The notes under the pieces were generated by a model. The model made no database searches and was not told the DNA's origin. It saw only the letters and a program-made list of their open reading frames with translations. 64,000 nt of DNA, from positions 1 through 64,000 of the forward strand of contig VWND01000005.1 in the NCBI GenBank assembly GCA_009599575.1. Direction: 5' to 3'. The translations under genes were made by a program, and so were the position numbers. Positions within the stretch are counted from its first letter, which is position 1, and each line of letters begins with the position of its first letter. Positions 36,909 to 47,646 of the stretch are shown here, one piece after another. The stretch is from Blumeriella jaapii. Lineage: Eukaryota; Ascomycota; Leotiomycetes; Helotiales; Drepanopezizaceae.

Positions 36909-39900
36909 GGTGAGAGCGGCGGGGCTCGTCGTGGAGGATGGGGTCGTCTCGTCGCTGTCGCGGTCGTGGTGGTGGTGGTGGTGGTCGTCGTCGTCGTCGT
37001 CGAGTGTGGGCGACGATGTTGGGGTGGTGGGTGAAGTCAAATCTCCGTGAGGTGCGAAGGACTGGTGGGAAGGGAAAGTTTGAGTGGGCAGACCGGGGCT
37101 GAGGGGCTTAGGTAAGCAGGACGGGGGGGATTCTGGGTGGGGATGCTGGGGGGTGGCTCCAGTGCACATCCGGGGGTGGCTCGATGGACACTCGCTTACG
37201 CGGTCGAGAGGCCGAGAAGGGAGAAAGGGGACTGGCGGCCTGGTCCTTGAGCCTTGCGCTGGGGATTTGGCTGGGGAGTTCGCTGTATGTGTATATTTGG
37301 CTGGGGACCGTGGGTTGCGTTGCTTTCCTTCATGCAGCCAATGTGATGAAAGTCGAAGTAAGATTGCCTGAGCAGCTCCCCTCTGCAAGCTCGGACGAAT
37401 CAGAGAAGAACAGAGGTCGTCAAGAGGCGGCGTTGCTGAGCCTGAGAGGAAGTCAAATCCAAGGGGTGCTGAGAAGCAAGGTATCGATGAAAACTTTGGA
37501 CCGCTGTCGATGGGAAGCCGAGAGGCGGCAGTCGTGGTGCCGGATGGGCGATAGAGATGCTGAGGGATGAACACAAGCTGGCAAGCGGCGAGATGGCCAA
37601 CGATTACTACTACCTGAGCAGAAGAGGCCCCAAACTTTATACGAGGCGTCTGGAGATGTGGATACAGAGAAGTAATGGCATGACGAGCTTTTCTGATACT
37701 GCACTCCATACCTGAGAACATAGATGACAAGTTCATCCTGTCACTAGCCGTCAACACAGCTACCCAAGATGTAGATAAGCACACAACCACGAAAACCCAC
37801 GCATCAAAGTCTTACTAACTGTAGCGTGACGGCACTTCGGGATCATCTAGGAGGACAAGAACAACAACGAGTTGCAAAGGTCGGCCACTCGAACCACTCG
37901 AACCACTCGAACCACTCTGATCTATCTGCCTACCTACTCAATCCCATCCGCCAAATCCGCACGCAAAACCAGAATGAATAGTGCCAAATCCTGACCCCAC
38001 TGCTCTGCGCACAGCGAGCAACTCGTGCCGGTCTACTCGCGTAGGGACGTACTGTACTGTACTACTCCTTCCTACCGACTCTTTCGACATCCCCTAGTCC
38101 CCAACGACACCAACCAAGCTAGACGTCTCTCGTGATTCCATTCAATCCCAAGTCCCGCGGTGCCAGGCTCGGCACCCCCATAGAATGACGGGCTTCTAGT
38201 TGTCAGGTCTCCTAGGGAGCATGCTACGGCACTGCTACTGCTAGCGCGACCAGCCTCGATGAAGTCATGACTTTTCCACTGCGAGCTATCATTACAGTAC
38301 CTGTATTTTTTTCCTACTCGACTTGCACTCTACAGTACTACTCTACTCCACTACCACTCCATCCCACTCTACTTTAGTGATCTAGGGCGAGTTGGTCGTT
38401 CCAATGGTGTTGTTCTCCATCTTAGGTAGGAAAACACACTTGAGCAAGATACCTACAGTATGGAGTCTACACGAATAGACAAGCTCGGTAATCCGATCAA
38501 TTTCTCACCGTATCAAACATCGCTCCCTCGAAGATGACACTAGCGCTAGCCTTCTAGTCCATCTTGGCTAGCTAGCTTATTCACAACACCTCTTCACCTG
38601 ACCCGTCTACATAACCAGACACCTACTCAAGATTCTCCCCCGTCCGGATCGTGCGGTCTCAGGTTTTACCTACAAAGCATTCTCACACGTCCATTACTGC
38701 TCGACGCACACACAGCAAATCTCCAACAACCACAATTTCCTCCACATGTTTCTGTGCTTGTGTGTTTGCCGGCCGCAATCTAGCGTGCCATCTACATCGA
38801 AAGGACCCAGTCTCCCAGTCTTGTATCGCGATGGAGATATTCTAGACCTAAACGATGCTAGCCAGCTACCGATCACTATCCGGGGTGGCATGAAGTCATG
38901 ACTTTTTCAATGGCACATACTTAAGTACAGTACAGTACTTTCACGGAGAGATCCGCCCCGGTCGGTCTAAGCAAGGCCAGTTAGCAAGCACCTACAGCGT
39001 ACACGGTAGTGTGGTGCGGGGGAAGAGAGAACAGAGCGGCGTGGAGCACTTAACCATTCTGTCGATGTGGGAACAGTTGGGGACGTTGTTGGGCGTCGGC
39101 GTCATCAGGTGAAGCTGCACGTGTTTTACAATCTGTTATCTTCTCTTCTTCTTCTTCTTCTTCTTCCCCCGGTGCAGATGCAGATGCAGATGCAGAAGGG
39201 CAATCAATGCCTGCCTGCTTCGTTTCATCAAACAAGTAAGTGTAACTGCCAACCTGAGTCTCCATAGAGAGTGGAACAAAGTTGCCAGGCAGTATCAAAA
39301 ACGGCCAGGTTCTAGCTAGCTACCTACCTACGCAATTCAGTGTGTGTAGGTACAGTATAATCCACACCACAAGCAAAACACAACAAAACCAACCCCAGAA
39401 ATCCAGAGGGGAAAAAAACCAATCACCTCCCAAGACTTCCTTCCGGCCAGCTCCGAGCTCACCACCACCGCTTATCCGGCACAGCTGCTCCTAGTGCCCA
39501 GTGCACGACGAACGCGCCGCTCGCTCGATCCAACACCAACAACATGAGGAAGGTAGGTAAGGTACCTAGATTAGTGAGGAGGAAACCCCAACATCAACTC
39601 CTCGGCTCCCTCCACAGAGAGCAAGCAGTAGTGAGCAGGCATGCAACCGCGATTTCCGACCACCAGCAGACAGAGTCTCGAGCACTTACAGTACAGCACA
39701 GCACCTATTCTCGTTCCCCAGGGTACCGAAACCTCCACAATAGCACCTTATCAGCGGCCCTCTCGGCCAACTCTAACTCTAACTCTAACTCTAATCCTCG
39801 CGTACGTAGGATGGACTGTGGACACAAACACGCATACCGTGTACACAGTACAGATGCACACACACGCACCTACAGTACATACATACACCACCGTTGCAGC

Positions 39901-40291
39901 GTCTGGTTGGGTCCAGTTGAGGTTGCTATGGGTATTTAGAATTACGGTAGGCTTGCTCTTGGTAAACTGATCATCGCATCCATCAACGTAGCATAGCGGC
40001 GAAACCTACTTTCTAACAGCGTGCGAGTCAATGCTGTAAGTACTGTACGTGGGAATACGACAGAAAGACAGACAGACAGACTCTGTTGGCCATCGTGACA
40101 ACCTAGCCTTTCCTAGGTACATGTCTATCTATACAATGAATCGCAGCCAGTGTGACAAAATCCCCCTCACAGGTGAGGTGACTAGCCCCCAGGACTTCAC
40201 CGTCAAGCGACCCATAATCAAAACACGTTCCATTAACCGATGCCAAAGCATTTAGTATTGTGATCACATGAACCACTCTCCCTTTCCATCT
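36909..40291. other. 3.4 kb region without a clear gene
   Basis: To about 37790 this is the open but low-complexity upstream extension of the KH gene (GAC/CAC runs at about 36960-37005). From 37800 to 40290 stop codons are frequent in all frames and no protein is recognisable. GTACTGTAC/GTACAGTAC elements occur at about 38047, 38335, 38926 and 40040; a CTT run lies at 39148-39168 and CTAACT units at 39773-39793. Confidence 0.6.
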
Positions 40292-42957
40292 CTACCTGTA
40301 CACCTCCCTCCGAACATCATCCGCATATACCAAGACGGAACTCTCTCGTGCTCTCGGCCTCTCGATGAATGCAACCTCCGCCGGGCGCCTCAGCGGTTCC
40401 TGTTCATAATATCTCTCGCCCTCCGCAACGATCTGTCTCCGAGGAATGGGGATAGCATCGTTTGGCCTGAGGCTGTACTCCCTCTGCGACCGAGGAGGAG
40501 CCATCTCCCTACGTCCCTCGGGGCGAACGCTAGCAGCATACTCACGAGAGGGTGCTTCTGGCCGGACACTTTGAACCCTAGCATAGTCCCTAGGGATCTC
40601 GTATCTAACCTCTGGGTATGCACTTGGGGCTCGCTGGATGTACTCTCTACGGCTATCTCCCCCTGGGCTGATCGGGCGACTTCTGACTTGAATGTATTCT
40701 CCACCTGGGGGGCCCATGGCAGTGGGACGGACAGAATACTCTCGTTGGCGGTATTCTCGGTATTCTGGCTGAGCTGGCACAACGTACTCGGGCTGGGTAA
40801 CAACGCGGCGAGGAGGAGCTGGTGATGCCGCTCGGTAAACCACACCGTCTCGTTCATACTCTACAGGGACGCGATTGGAGACTGCCCGCATTGGTGGTGG
40901 TCGTTCATAGATGACCGACGCCTCGCGGTAGCTCATGGGAGGTGCAACAGATTGTCGCATAGCTGGAGCTGGCATGGGCTCGTAGTACTTGCGGCCGAAC
41001 TCATCCACGATGATGCGCATGGCTTGACGTGGAGGGCCCATAGCCACTGGCGATCGCCTCTCACGGTACGCGGGAGATCTTGACCTCTCGCGGTCTGCTC
41101 CGGGTCGTACACTTGCCCTATAGTCCCGCTCATTGGGCTCGATGTCTGGCTGTGTAAGGTCAATCGGTGCGTGTTCTACGATTCGACGTTCTACCGGAGC
41201 ATATGAAGCAACTGGGCGGGGTTCGCTATAATAGGCATATTCTGTCACCGGAGGTCTTCTTTCGTACTGCGAGTGAGCAATTGGTCGAAACTCGTCTTCT
41301 TCCATGCGCCTATAAACAGGCTCTGGGCGACGAAGCTCGGGTTCGTGCTGATCCTGTACTCTCTCATACGTACGGGGAGCTCGAAGCTCTTTGTATTGTC
41401 CTTCAGGGACACGGTGCTGAACAACATCCCCTGCACGCTCGTATCTTGGCTCATATCTTGGCTCATATCTTGGCTCATAGCTTGGCTCATCGTAGCTGAG
41501 CTCCGGTGCATACTGGCCGGACTGTCGTTGTCTCTTTTGAGGTCGAGTCAAGGGAGCAACTGCTGCATAAGGAGACGGAGAGTGAGGCTCTGGCTTGATA
41601 TCTGGAGAATCAGCGGAGGCAGCTGCGTCTCTGTTCTTGCGCTTCCTCTTTTCTTTTTTCTTCCCCTTCCCCTTATTTTTGGGATCCTTCGGCGAGCTCT
41701 CCGTGCTGGAGTTGCTCATATGTTGGTTGCGCAAAGCGGATACCTGGATGGGCTGTCCTTCCTCCACGGGAGCATTCTGTCTGAGGACGGGAGGATCTCT
41801 GGCCGTGGCTAACGGGGACACTCTAGCAGGTTGAGGTGCGATAGGAGACAGGTTGTGATTACGAACCAGAGGCGACGTAACCACCTTGTCCAAAGCTTTT
41901 TTGAGCAAATCGTGAGTCATTGCCTGTTCGGAATATGGGTTAGCAAATCTCGTCTCCATCAATGGATAGGTAGGAGGGTCTCTATGTCTTCTTGGTAATG
42001 TGTTCGGGGTATGCTAACTTTGACTGCTCCTTGGGCGCCCGAAGACACAATCTCTTCAGATGAGCTACTAGACCCAGAGTTACCTGATTCCCGAGGCCGC
42101 CCCAGGCGATTCGGTGTACTGTTTTGTGAGTGAAGCATCTGCGGCCGAGCCTGCATTGCTGTATTGTTATCATTGGGTAGCGAAGTTCCAGTCACGACCA
42201 CTTCTCGGTCTGGGACTGTGGAAGACAACCCACGCTGTTCAGGAGCGCTGTGCGACTGCACCTCAACTGAAGTTTCTCCCGTCTGTACCGGACTGAGAAT
42301 TTCAGGTGTGTAATGCTCACTTGTATAGAAAGTGTTATTGTCAAAGGAGTCACTCGCTTCCACTGAAGAATTAGCAGGCTCAGCTTCTGGAGCAGTAGTA
42401 GAGGGTGGTACAATAGCAAGCGCTTTTGACAGGATTTCGGAGATGTCAAAATCGGGCAGAGATTCAGTCGTTTGCATTAAAGCTCTCGACGCGATCCTCT
42501 GTTGCTCGATCTGCTCCCGCAGTCCCCTCTCCAGCCTCTGTCTCTGTAGCTGCATCTCTGCTTTGATGAGATCATCAGATTTCTCCAGCAAGATGGGATT
42601 GATCTCTGACTTGGAAGTCATCGGGATGTGTGCGCCAGCTGCAGAGCGAGCGTTATTGGGGGATCTGCTGTGGAAGGACGACACGTCCTCGACACGCGAC
42701 CCTGTTGTTGTGCGTATGGGTTGCGTGTGGAGGTGTTGTCGAGGCGTAGTAGATGTGGACGAGGAGATATTTCGCGCCGAAGCATTTATCTGCTTGCTCG
42801 CAAGGTGTGGCGGCACCTTGATGCGAGGATGTGTGCCAGCCAGCACTGCATCCTTGAATTGCACAATCTTCTCATACTCTTGAATCTCACGGAGCTCCTT
42901 CGCGCTCAAGGTCGGCGCTCCCTTCACCAGCGCTGGAGCTACCGCCCCTGGTGCCAT
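40292..42957 (-). CDS. Large disordered protein with Tyr/Arg/Pro-rich repeats
   Basis: Two exons, 42957-42019 and 41923-40292, predict 856 residues. I do not recognise a catalytic domain. The N-terminus has a helical block (LSAKELREIQEYEKIVQFKD) and a second helix rich in Gln/Arg/Glu near residue 150. After the splice comes AMTHDLLKKALDKVV, then a Lys-rich basic stretch (KGKGKKKEKRKRKNRD, likely nuclear localisation). A tail full of YEPR, YER, SVRPE and REY motifs follows, including three exact YEPR copies, and a distinctive block MRIIVDEFGRKYYEPMPAP. A nuclear, possibly RNA- or chromatin-associated role is only inference. The intron (41924-42018) uses donor GTTAGC and a CTAAC branch followed by ACAG; a slightly earlier donor (GTCAAA) would also keep frame. 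Start 42957 has a G at -3. Confidence 0.72.
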
Positions 42958-43413
42958 CGCACGGCAAGCAACCGAAGGCAAGATGAGGATTCGATGAAGG
43001 CGAAACAAAGAGGTAACAAGAACAGCGAGCTCGCAGGCGATGCAAGAAAGCAAGGTTACAAGAAAGCGCAACGTCGATGTTGAAGCAATCCGCAAGGGAT
43101 GTGGAAGAGAACGAACATGGCGCGTCGGGTCGACTCGAGTCGGGTCGAGTCGAGTCCAATGCTGCGCTTACGTAAGACACGTACGGAGCTACGGACAGAA
43201 AAGTACGTACTGTACAGTGAGTGGTTCGTAGACTCATTGTGAGGAAGACAAGAAGTCATTCTTCTCGGTGCAACCTGTGGAAGCGTTCCATAGAGTACAA
43301 AGTCATACAGTACATCGATGCACCGATTCGCCTCTCTTGCCTCCTCGCTCCTGAAGAAGGGCCTTCTCCCCTTGACCCCCTATCCGAGAGGGTTTCGAAG
43401 AAGAGCAGCGACC
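42958..43413. promoter_or_regulatory. Divergent promoter region
   Basis: 456 bp separate the start codons of the disordered protein (-) and the HAD phosphatase (+). It contains CGAGTCGGGTCGAGTCGAGTC units at about 43131-43152 and a GTACTGTACAGT element at about 43208. No TATA box is obvious. Confidence 0.5.
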
Positions 43414-44254
43414 ATGAAGGACCAAAGACCCGTGTTCTTCTTCGATATCGACAACTGTGTAAATACTTTCGCACCGAATCTCAATTCCGCTAATGACTCT
43501 TTCCTAGCTATATGCAAAAAGTACGTTCCTCGCTACTGCTTGAGCCGCTCCCAGGACATAGACATTAATGGTCCTCAGGCAAGAGAGTCCACAACCGCAT
43601 GGCTCAGCTGATCGACGAGTACATCATGAAGCACCTTGGCCTCAGTCAAGCTGACGCCTGCAAGCTACACCAAGAGTACTACCGAGACTACGGCCTCGCG
43701 ATCGAAGGGCTAGCCCGGCATCACAAGATCGACCCCATCGAATACAACACGCAGGTCGACGACGCCATCCCGCTCGAGGACATCCTGTCCCCAGACCCGG
43801 TACTGCGAAAGCTGCTTGAAGATGTTGACAGAAGCAAGATCAAGCTGTGGTTGTTCACGAATGCTTATGTGAATCATGGCAAACGCGTCGTTAGGCTGCT
43901 AGGCGTGGATGATCTGTTCGACGGCATGACTTACTGTGACTATGGACAGTACCCCATCATCTGTAAACCCTTTCCAGCCATGTACGCAAAGGCAATGAAG
44001 GAAGCTGGAGTGACCGAGATGAAGGATTGCTACTTCGTCGGTATGTTGATCGTTCTACTGTCGGACAAGAGTCGCTATTGACTGCGTTAGATGACTCTGC
44101 GCTGAACTGCACTCACGCTGAGAAGCTTGGCTGGACGGCGGTGCACTTGGTTGAGGAGGGAGATCCGTTGCCAGCTGAGCAGCCCTGCAACCTACAGATC
44201 AGGCATCTAGAGGAGCTGAGGACCCTGTTCCCCCAGTTTTTCAAATCATCATAA
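43414..44254 (+). CDS. HAD-family pyrimidine 5'-nucleotidase (SDT1/PHM8-like)
   Basis: Four exons: 43414-43458, 43508-43520, 43579-44040 and 44091-44254, encoding 227 residues. The family dephosphorylates pyrimidine nucleoside monophosphates. HAD motif I is FFFDIDNCLY with nucleophile Asp11 and Asp13, motif II LWLFTNAY, and motif III/IV include the KPFPAMYAKAMKEAG and YFVDDSALN regions. The tail (WTAVHLVEEGD) is family-typical. Exon 2 is only 13 nt and completes LYAKS right after motif I; without it the conserved NCLY is lost. Start 43414 has ACC before ATG; an in-frame ATG at 43318 would add 32 Arg-rich, hydrophobic residues that could be a mitochondrial presequence. It converges on MED21, with 300 bp between stop codons. 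Confidence 0.9.
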
Positions 44255-44554
44255 GGTCCATCGTTCCTTAGTATGTAGCTAAGAATACCGTTGGACACGA
44301 TGGTCAGGTATCCGCTGGCAGCCATTTTAGCGCGAACACGAGATACCCAGAGTGCCCGGGGGGGCTGGCGAAAATGCATTGAATTCACGACTGCATGTTC
44401 GAAAGGATGCAGGTCCATAAATGCAGTTACTGTCGTCCTGTTGCCTCCTCCCGAGGTCCGATGCAACGCCCGTGAATGTCAACCTGGGTATTCCCAAACT
44501 CCAAGGCAAAACCCCCATCCCATCTCCCGTATTCAGTTTTCCTTGAGCAAACTC

Positions 44555-45110
44555 TCACGGCCTCTTGATCGTCCTAATCACAGCGTCCAACCGCTGCAAA
44601 CCTCCTCCCTCTCCTTCAACGCCTCCTTCCTCTCTTCCTCTGCAGCCTTCAACTCCTCCTCCAGCTGCCTAATGGCCTGCTCCTGATCTCTCTCGCTGTT
44701 GCCCAGGCCAGGCAGCGAGGAGATCAGGTATTCAATCTGCTGTTCCTTCAGAATCAGGTCCTGGGCGAGCTCTCTTTGCGCGGCTTGGAAGACGTCTGGT
44801 GGGTCGGGCGTCACTGCACACGCCATCACACTCGTAAGCTTGGCATTCTCTGGGGAGCAAATGTATGTCGAGGGCAGGAGGAGGTACCATCTTGCTCTTT
44901 TGGCGCTGCGCCCTCTTCGTTCTTGGGTTCTTGTCGGATGGTGTCGTTGGGGTTGAGCTTTTGGTAGTCGTGGTGCTTGTGCACGTAGAAGAGAGATGCG
45001 ACAAATTGGTTTGCTAGCTGTAGACAGTCAGTCAATGGCTAGAGTATGATGCAGAGGCAAGACCATGCCTGGTCAACCGCATCCTGAAGCTGGGTGAGAA
45101 GATCCGCCAT
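44555..45110 (-). CDS. med21: Mediator complex subunit 21 (Med21/Srb7), one-base frameshift
   Basis: Three exons: 45110-45069, 45017-44888 and 44813-44555. Med21 is a small helical subunit of the Mediator middle module that helps bridge activators and RNA polymerase II. The N-terminus [19 protein letters not shown] and the block [21 protein letters not shown] are diagnostic. A Glu/Lys-rich coiled coil follows. Near 44597-44602 one base is missing in GGTTTGCAG: the printed frame ends early (stop at 44578, 135 residues), whereas the shifted frame restores the expected ending [12 protein letters not shown] with stop at 44555 (143 residues). Intron 1 (45018-45068) begins with GC rather than GT; the flanking protein sequence is invariant enough to exclude the next GT. 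It shares a 298-bp divergent promoter with the RRG7 gene. Confidence 0.92.
45018..45068 (-). other. GC-AG intron of MED21
   Basis: The first MED21 intron starts GCATGG after GACCAG and ends CTACAG. The protein flanks VDQ and LANQ are joined in the family, so the GC donor is the only frame-compatible choice. Confidence 0.75.
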
Positions 45111-45408
45111 GTTGGCATGAGTTGTTTCGTGACTTGTCGTTGAGTGGAGTCGAGTGGAAGACGAGGCTGAGATGATGTGCAGCTGAAAGAAGTAGTCTAT
45201 CTACCAATCACGTTACATGCTCGCTTGACCAGGCCCAAACCTCCGTCCTAGATATTTATTGTATGGATCTCGGTTTGCTTTCACCGAATGGATGGATGTC
45301 ACAGCCATTTCATGTCGCAGATCTGACAGCCGCCCGACGAGCGTTTGTTAACGGATATCAGATTCGTCACCTGACCACAAACACCTTCTTCCTCCCTTAC
45401 CCGTCTCG

Positions 45409-46113
45409 ATGCTTGCAGCACGCCGTCTGCGGTTCATCCGCAGCACAGCACAGCAACAGCAACAACAACTATGCTGGAACTCTACAAACGCCTCTCTGTC
45501 TTCCGCCTCCTCCTCGCCAGAACTCGTCTACCCGGACTCACAGTCCCCGCATCACAATTCCCTCTCTTCTTTCCTTGAATACACCTCCCGCACCGGCCTG
45601 GACACCAAGAGCACCACCTACCAAGGCACGCACTACGAGTACACGGTGCAGGCGTCTCTCGCCCGCCTCGGGCTCTCTCTCAAACGCATCGGCGGCCGCT
45701 CAGACTACGGCATCGACCTCCTCGGCGTCTGGCCTCTGCCGTCCGGCGCCGCCCCGCTCAAGGTCCTCGTGCAGTGCAAGGCCTTCAAGGAGAAGCTCTC
45801 CCCGGCTTTGGCGCGCGAGCTGGAAGGCGCGTTTGTGGGCGCGCCGAGTGGCTGGCGCGGGAGCGGCGTGTTGGGTTTGCTGGTTAGTCAGAAGTCGGCT
45901 ACGAAGGGGGTGCGGGAGGCCATGGGCAGGAGTCGCTGGCCCATGGGCTACGTGCTGGTCACGCCCGAAGGGAAGGTGCTGCAGATGCTGTGGAATCAGA
46001 GGGCGGAGGTGGAGGGCCTGGAGGGCGTGGGCGTCGGGTTGAAGTATGGGGGTGGTGAGGTCGGCGAGAGGGAGGTGGTGTTGACGTGGAAGGGGGAGAC
46101 GTTCGGTGCGTGA
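45409..46113 (+). CDS. rrg7: RRG7-like mitochondrial protein (DUF2034, restriction-endonuclease fold)
   Basis: Single exon, 234 residues. The yeast counterpart Rrg7 (YOR305W) is needed for respiratory growth and is mitochondrial. The first 35 residues are Arg/Ser/Gln-rich with no acidic residue, consistent with a mitochondrial presequence. The core has the PD-(D/E)xK layout: THYEYTVQASL (Glu77), GRSDYGIDLLG (Asp103) and VLVQCK (Gln122, Lys124), as in Mrr-like nucleases, so DNA binding or cleavage is plausible; this is family-based inference. The C-terminal half ends in a Gly/Glu-rich beta region. It is transcribed away from MED21. Confidence 0.88.
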   Translation: MLAARRLRFIRSTAQQQQQQLCWNSTNASLSSASSSPELVYPDSQSPHHNSLSSFLEYTSRTGLDTKSTTYQGTHYEYTVQASLARLGLSLKRIGGRSDYGIDLLGVWPLPSGAAPLKVLVQCKAFKEKLSPALARELEGAFVGAPSGWRGSGVLGLLVSQKSATKGVREAMGRSRWPMGYVLVTPEGKVLQMLWNQRAEVEGLEGVGVGLKYGGGEVGEREVVLTWKGETFGA

Positions 46114-46390
46114 GCGACGGGCAATGGCACGCTGCATGCTTGCTTGCTTGCACTCGAGCGAGTGTGATGTTTGTGGGAATGCTTCAGAGAGCGTCACTCT
46201 GCCTGCGCTTGACCAGCTTCTGGATTGCTAGCGGATGATCGGGTGACAGCGCTCTCAGAGTATCTCCATTGTCACCAAGGAGGCATATTTGTTCGCCTAT
46301 GCCCCAATCTTCGCTCTCCAGCCATTCGAAACCTCCAGAAATTCAGACGAAGCGAAGCAGGCCCACCATATCAACCATCTCGCGCCCCAG

Positions 46391-46653
46391 ATGTGCCATC
46401 AAGTCACCCGAGTGTTCGCTTGCGCACACTACGGGCCCTCCAGGACGATACGTTGCAGCAACCCCACCAGAAAATGTGATGAGGTGTTTTTGAGGTCAGT
46501 TGTCAAACAAGACAAGAGAATTTGCGAGGTATGTTGGCTTCGCGGTCGACGTTAGCACTGCTGACGAGATAGTCGTGTGGAAGAGCAGCCGAGGCGAAAA
46601 GAGTTGCGCAGGAGCAAGCGAAGAGAGGATTTGATAAATGTTGCTGGTTATAG
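46391..46653 (+). CDS. Small Cys-rich protein (putative zinc-binding), spliced
   Basis: Two exons, 46391-46528 and 46573-46653, give 72 residues. The 44-nt intron has a perfect donor GTATGT, a GCTGAC branch and acceptor ATAG, and splicing is in phase 0. Splicing turns ICE-VCW into ICESCGRAAEAKR, creating a clean Cys-x2-Cys. The protein reads MCHQVTRVFACAHYG, then C-x6-C (RCSNPTRKC), ICESC and a basic Ala/Glu/Lys helix ending KCCWL. The pattern of Cys, Cys-x-His and a distal Cys-x2-Cys is reminiscent of short fungal zinc-knuckle proteins; no named family is claimed. The open frame continues upstream, so an additional 5' exon or an earlier start is possible. It lies 277 bp downstream of RRG7 on the same strand. 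Confidence 0.5.
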
Positions 46654-47646
46654 CAGTGGACTGAGTAGGCCCGTGAAACTCAAGCATTTCGAAGGGGGCG
46701 GATCTATGACTTGCACCCACCGTGCGGCCTTGCGAAGGTTGGCGTTCTGAACTTTTGGATTGAGTGCTGTGTCCCAGTTCCCAACTAGAAGAAGCATCGC
46801 AGGAGAAAACATGATATGGAAGCGCTGATTTGTAGGTGCTCACTTAGCCTCGGGAGGCGGTCATAGGTAGCACGAGTCCTTAGCTCAAAACACGATGAAA
46901 ACAAACAACAGGAAGCGAATTCCGACCCAAACAGAAAGGAGCCAAAAATCCCCCTTCCCCAAAAATCCGAAAGTGCAAAAAAGAAAACAGCAAAGCCTCT
47001 CTAGAAGCCCGCATACTTCAGAGGTACCAAGTGCACATTGTCTTAGAGGCTTCTAGGTTTTTACCTGATTGAATAGGTTTCCTCGGTTGCTCATCAAAGC
47101 CCACCAGTTCAATCGAAGACGACATGACCCTCGATGATACGCACACCACAATCTGGGATTTGTAAGGAAGAGTGAAGGATTGACGTCGGAGATTTGGAGG
47201 TTCCCTACCTACATATCTGGGTGCAGCGGCATCGGGAATGTGTGAGTGAGTACAGTACAGTGGGTTAGGTAGGTACCATGCATTGAGAGCTATCAGTCAG
47301 ACTACCGAGCAGTCTCAAGCCAACCGTGAATGCTGTGGACGTCTGTCACGAGAGCCTCCACTCCTCTCCTCGAGTTGGGTACCAACAACACACCACTCCA
47401 ACGACAAGGGGTGGTGAAAACCTCGCTCCTTTGGCTCGCCTAGGCATCGCGAACGCCGGAGCTGTAGACGGTTACTCTGAGGTATCCATCCCATGCACCC
47501 AGTTACATACTCTGTACATGCACCTCGGCATCCCTCGTCAAAAGCAAGTATTGCCCCCTTGAAAAACCGACGCAAGATTGACCTTCAAGAGAAAAAACCA
47601 CCGCCCTCTTCATCCCCCGGCCTACATGTCCATACCCACCTTCGTA
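46654..47646. other. Intergenic region, 1 kb
   Basis: No gene is supported. A 9-bp inverted repeat CTAGAAGCC/GGCTTCTAG occupies 47001-47009 and 47048-47056, and a TACAGTACAGT element sits near 47252. The right end is the 3' flank of the leftward Cys-rich gene. Confidence 0.5.
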
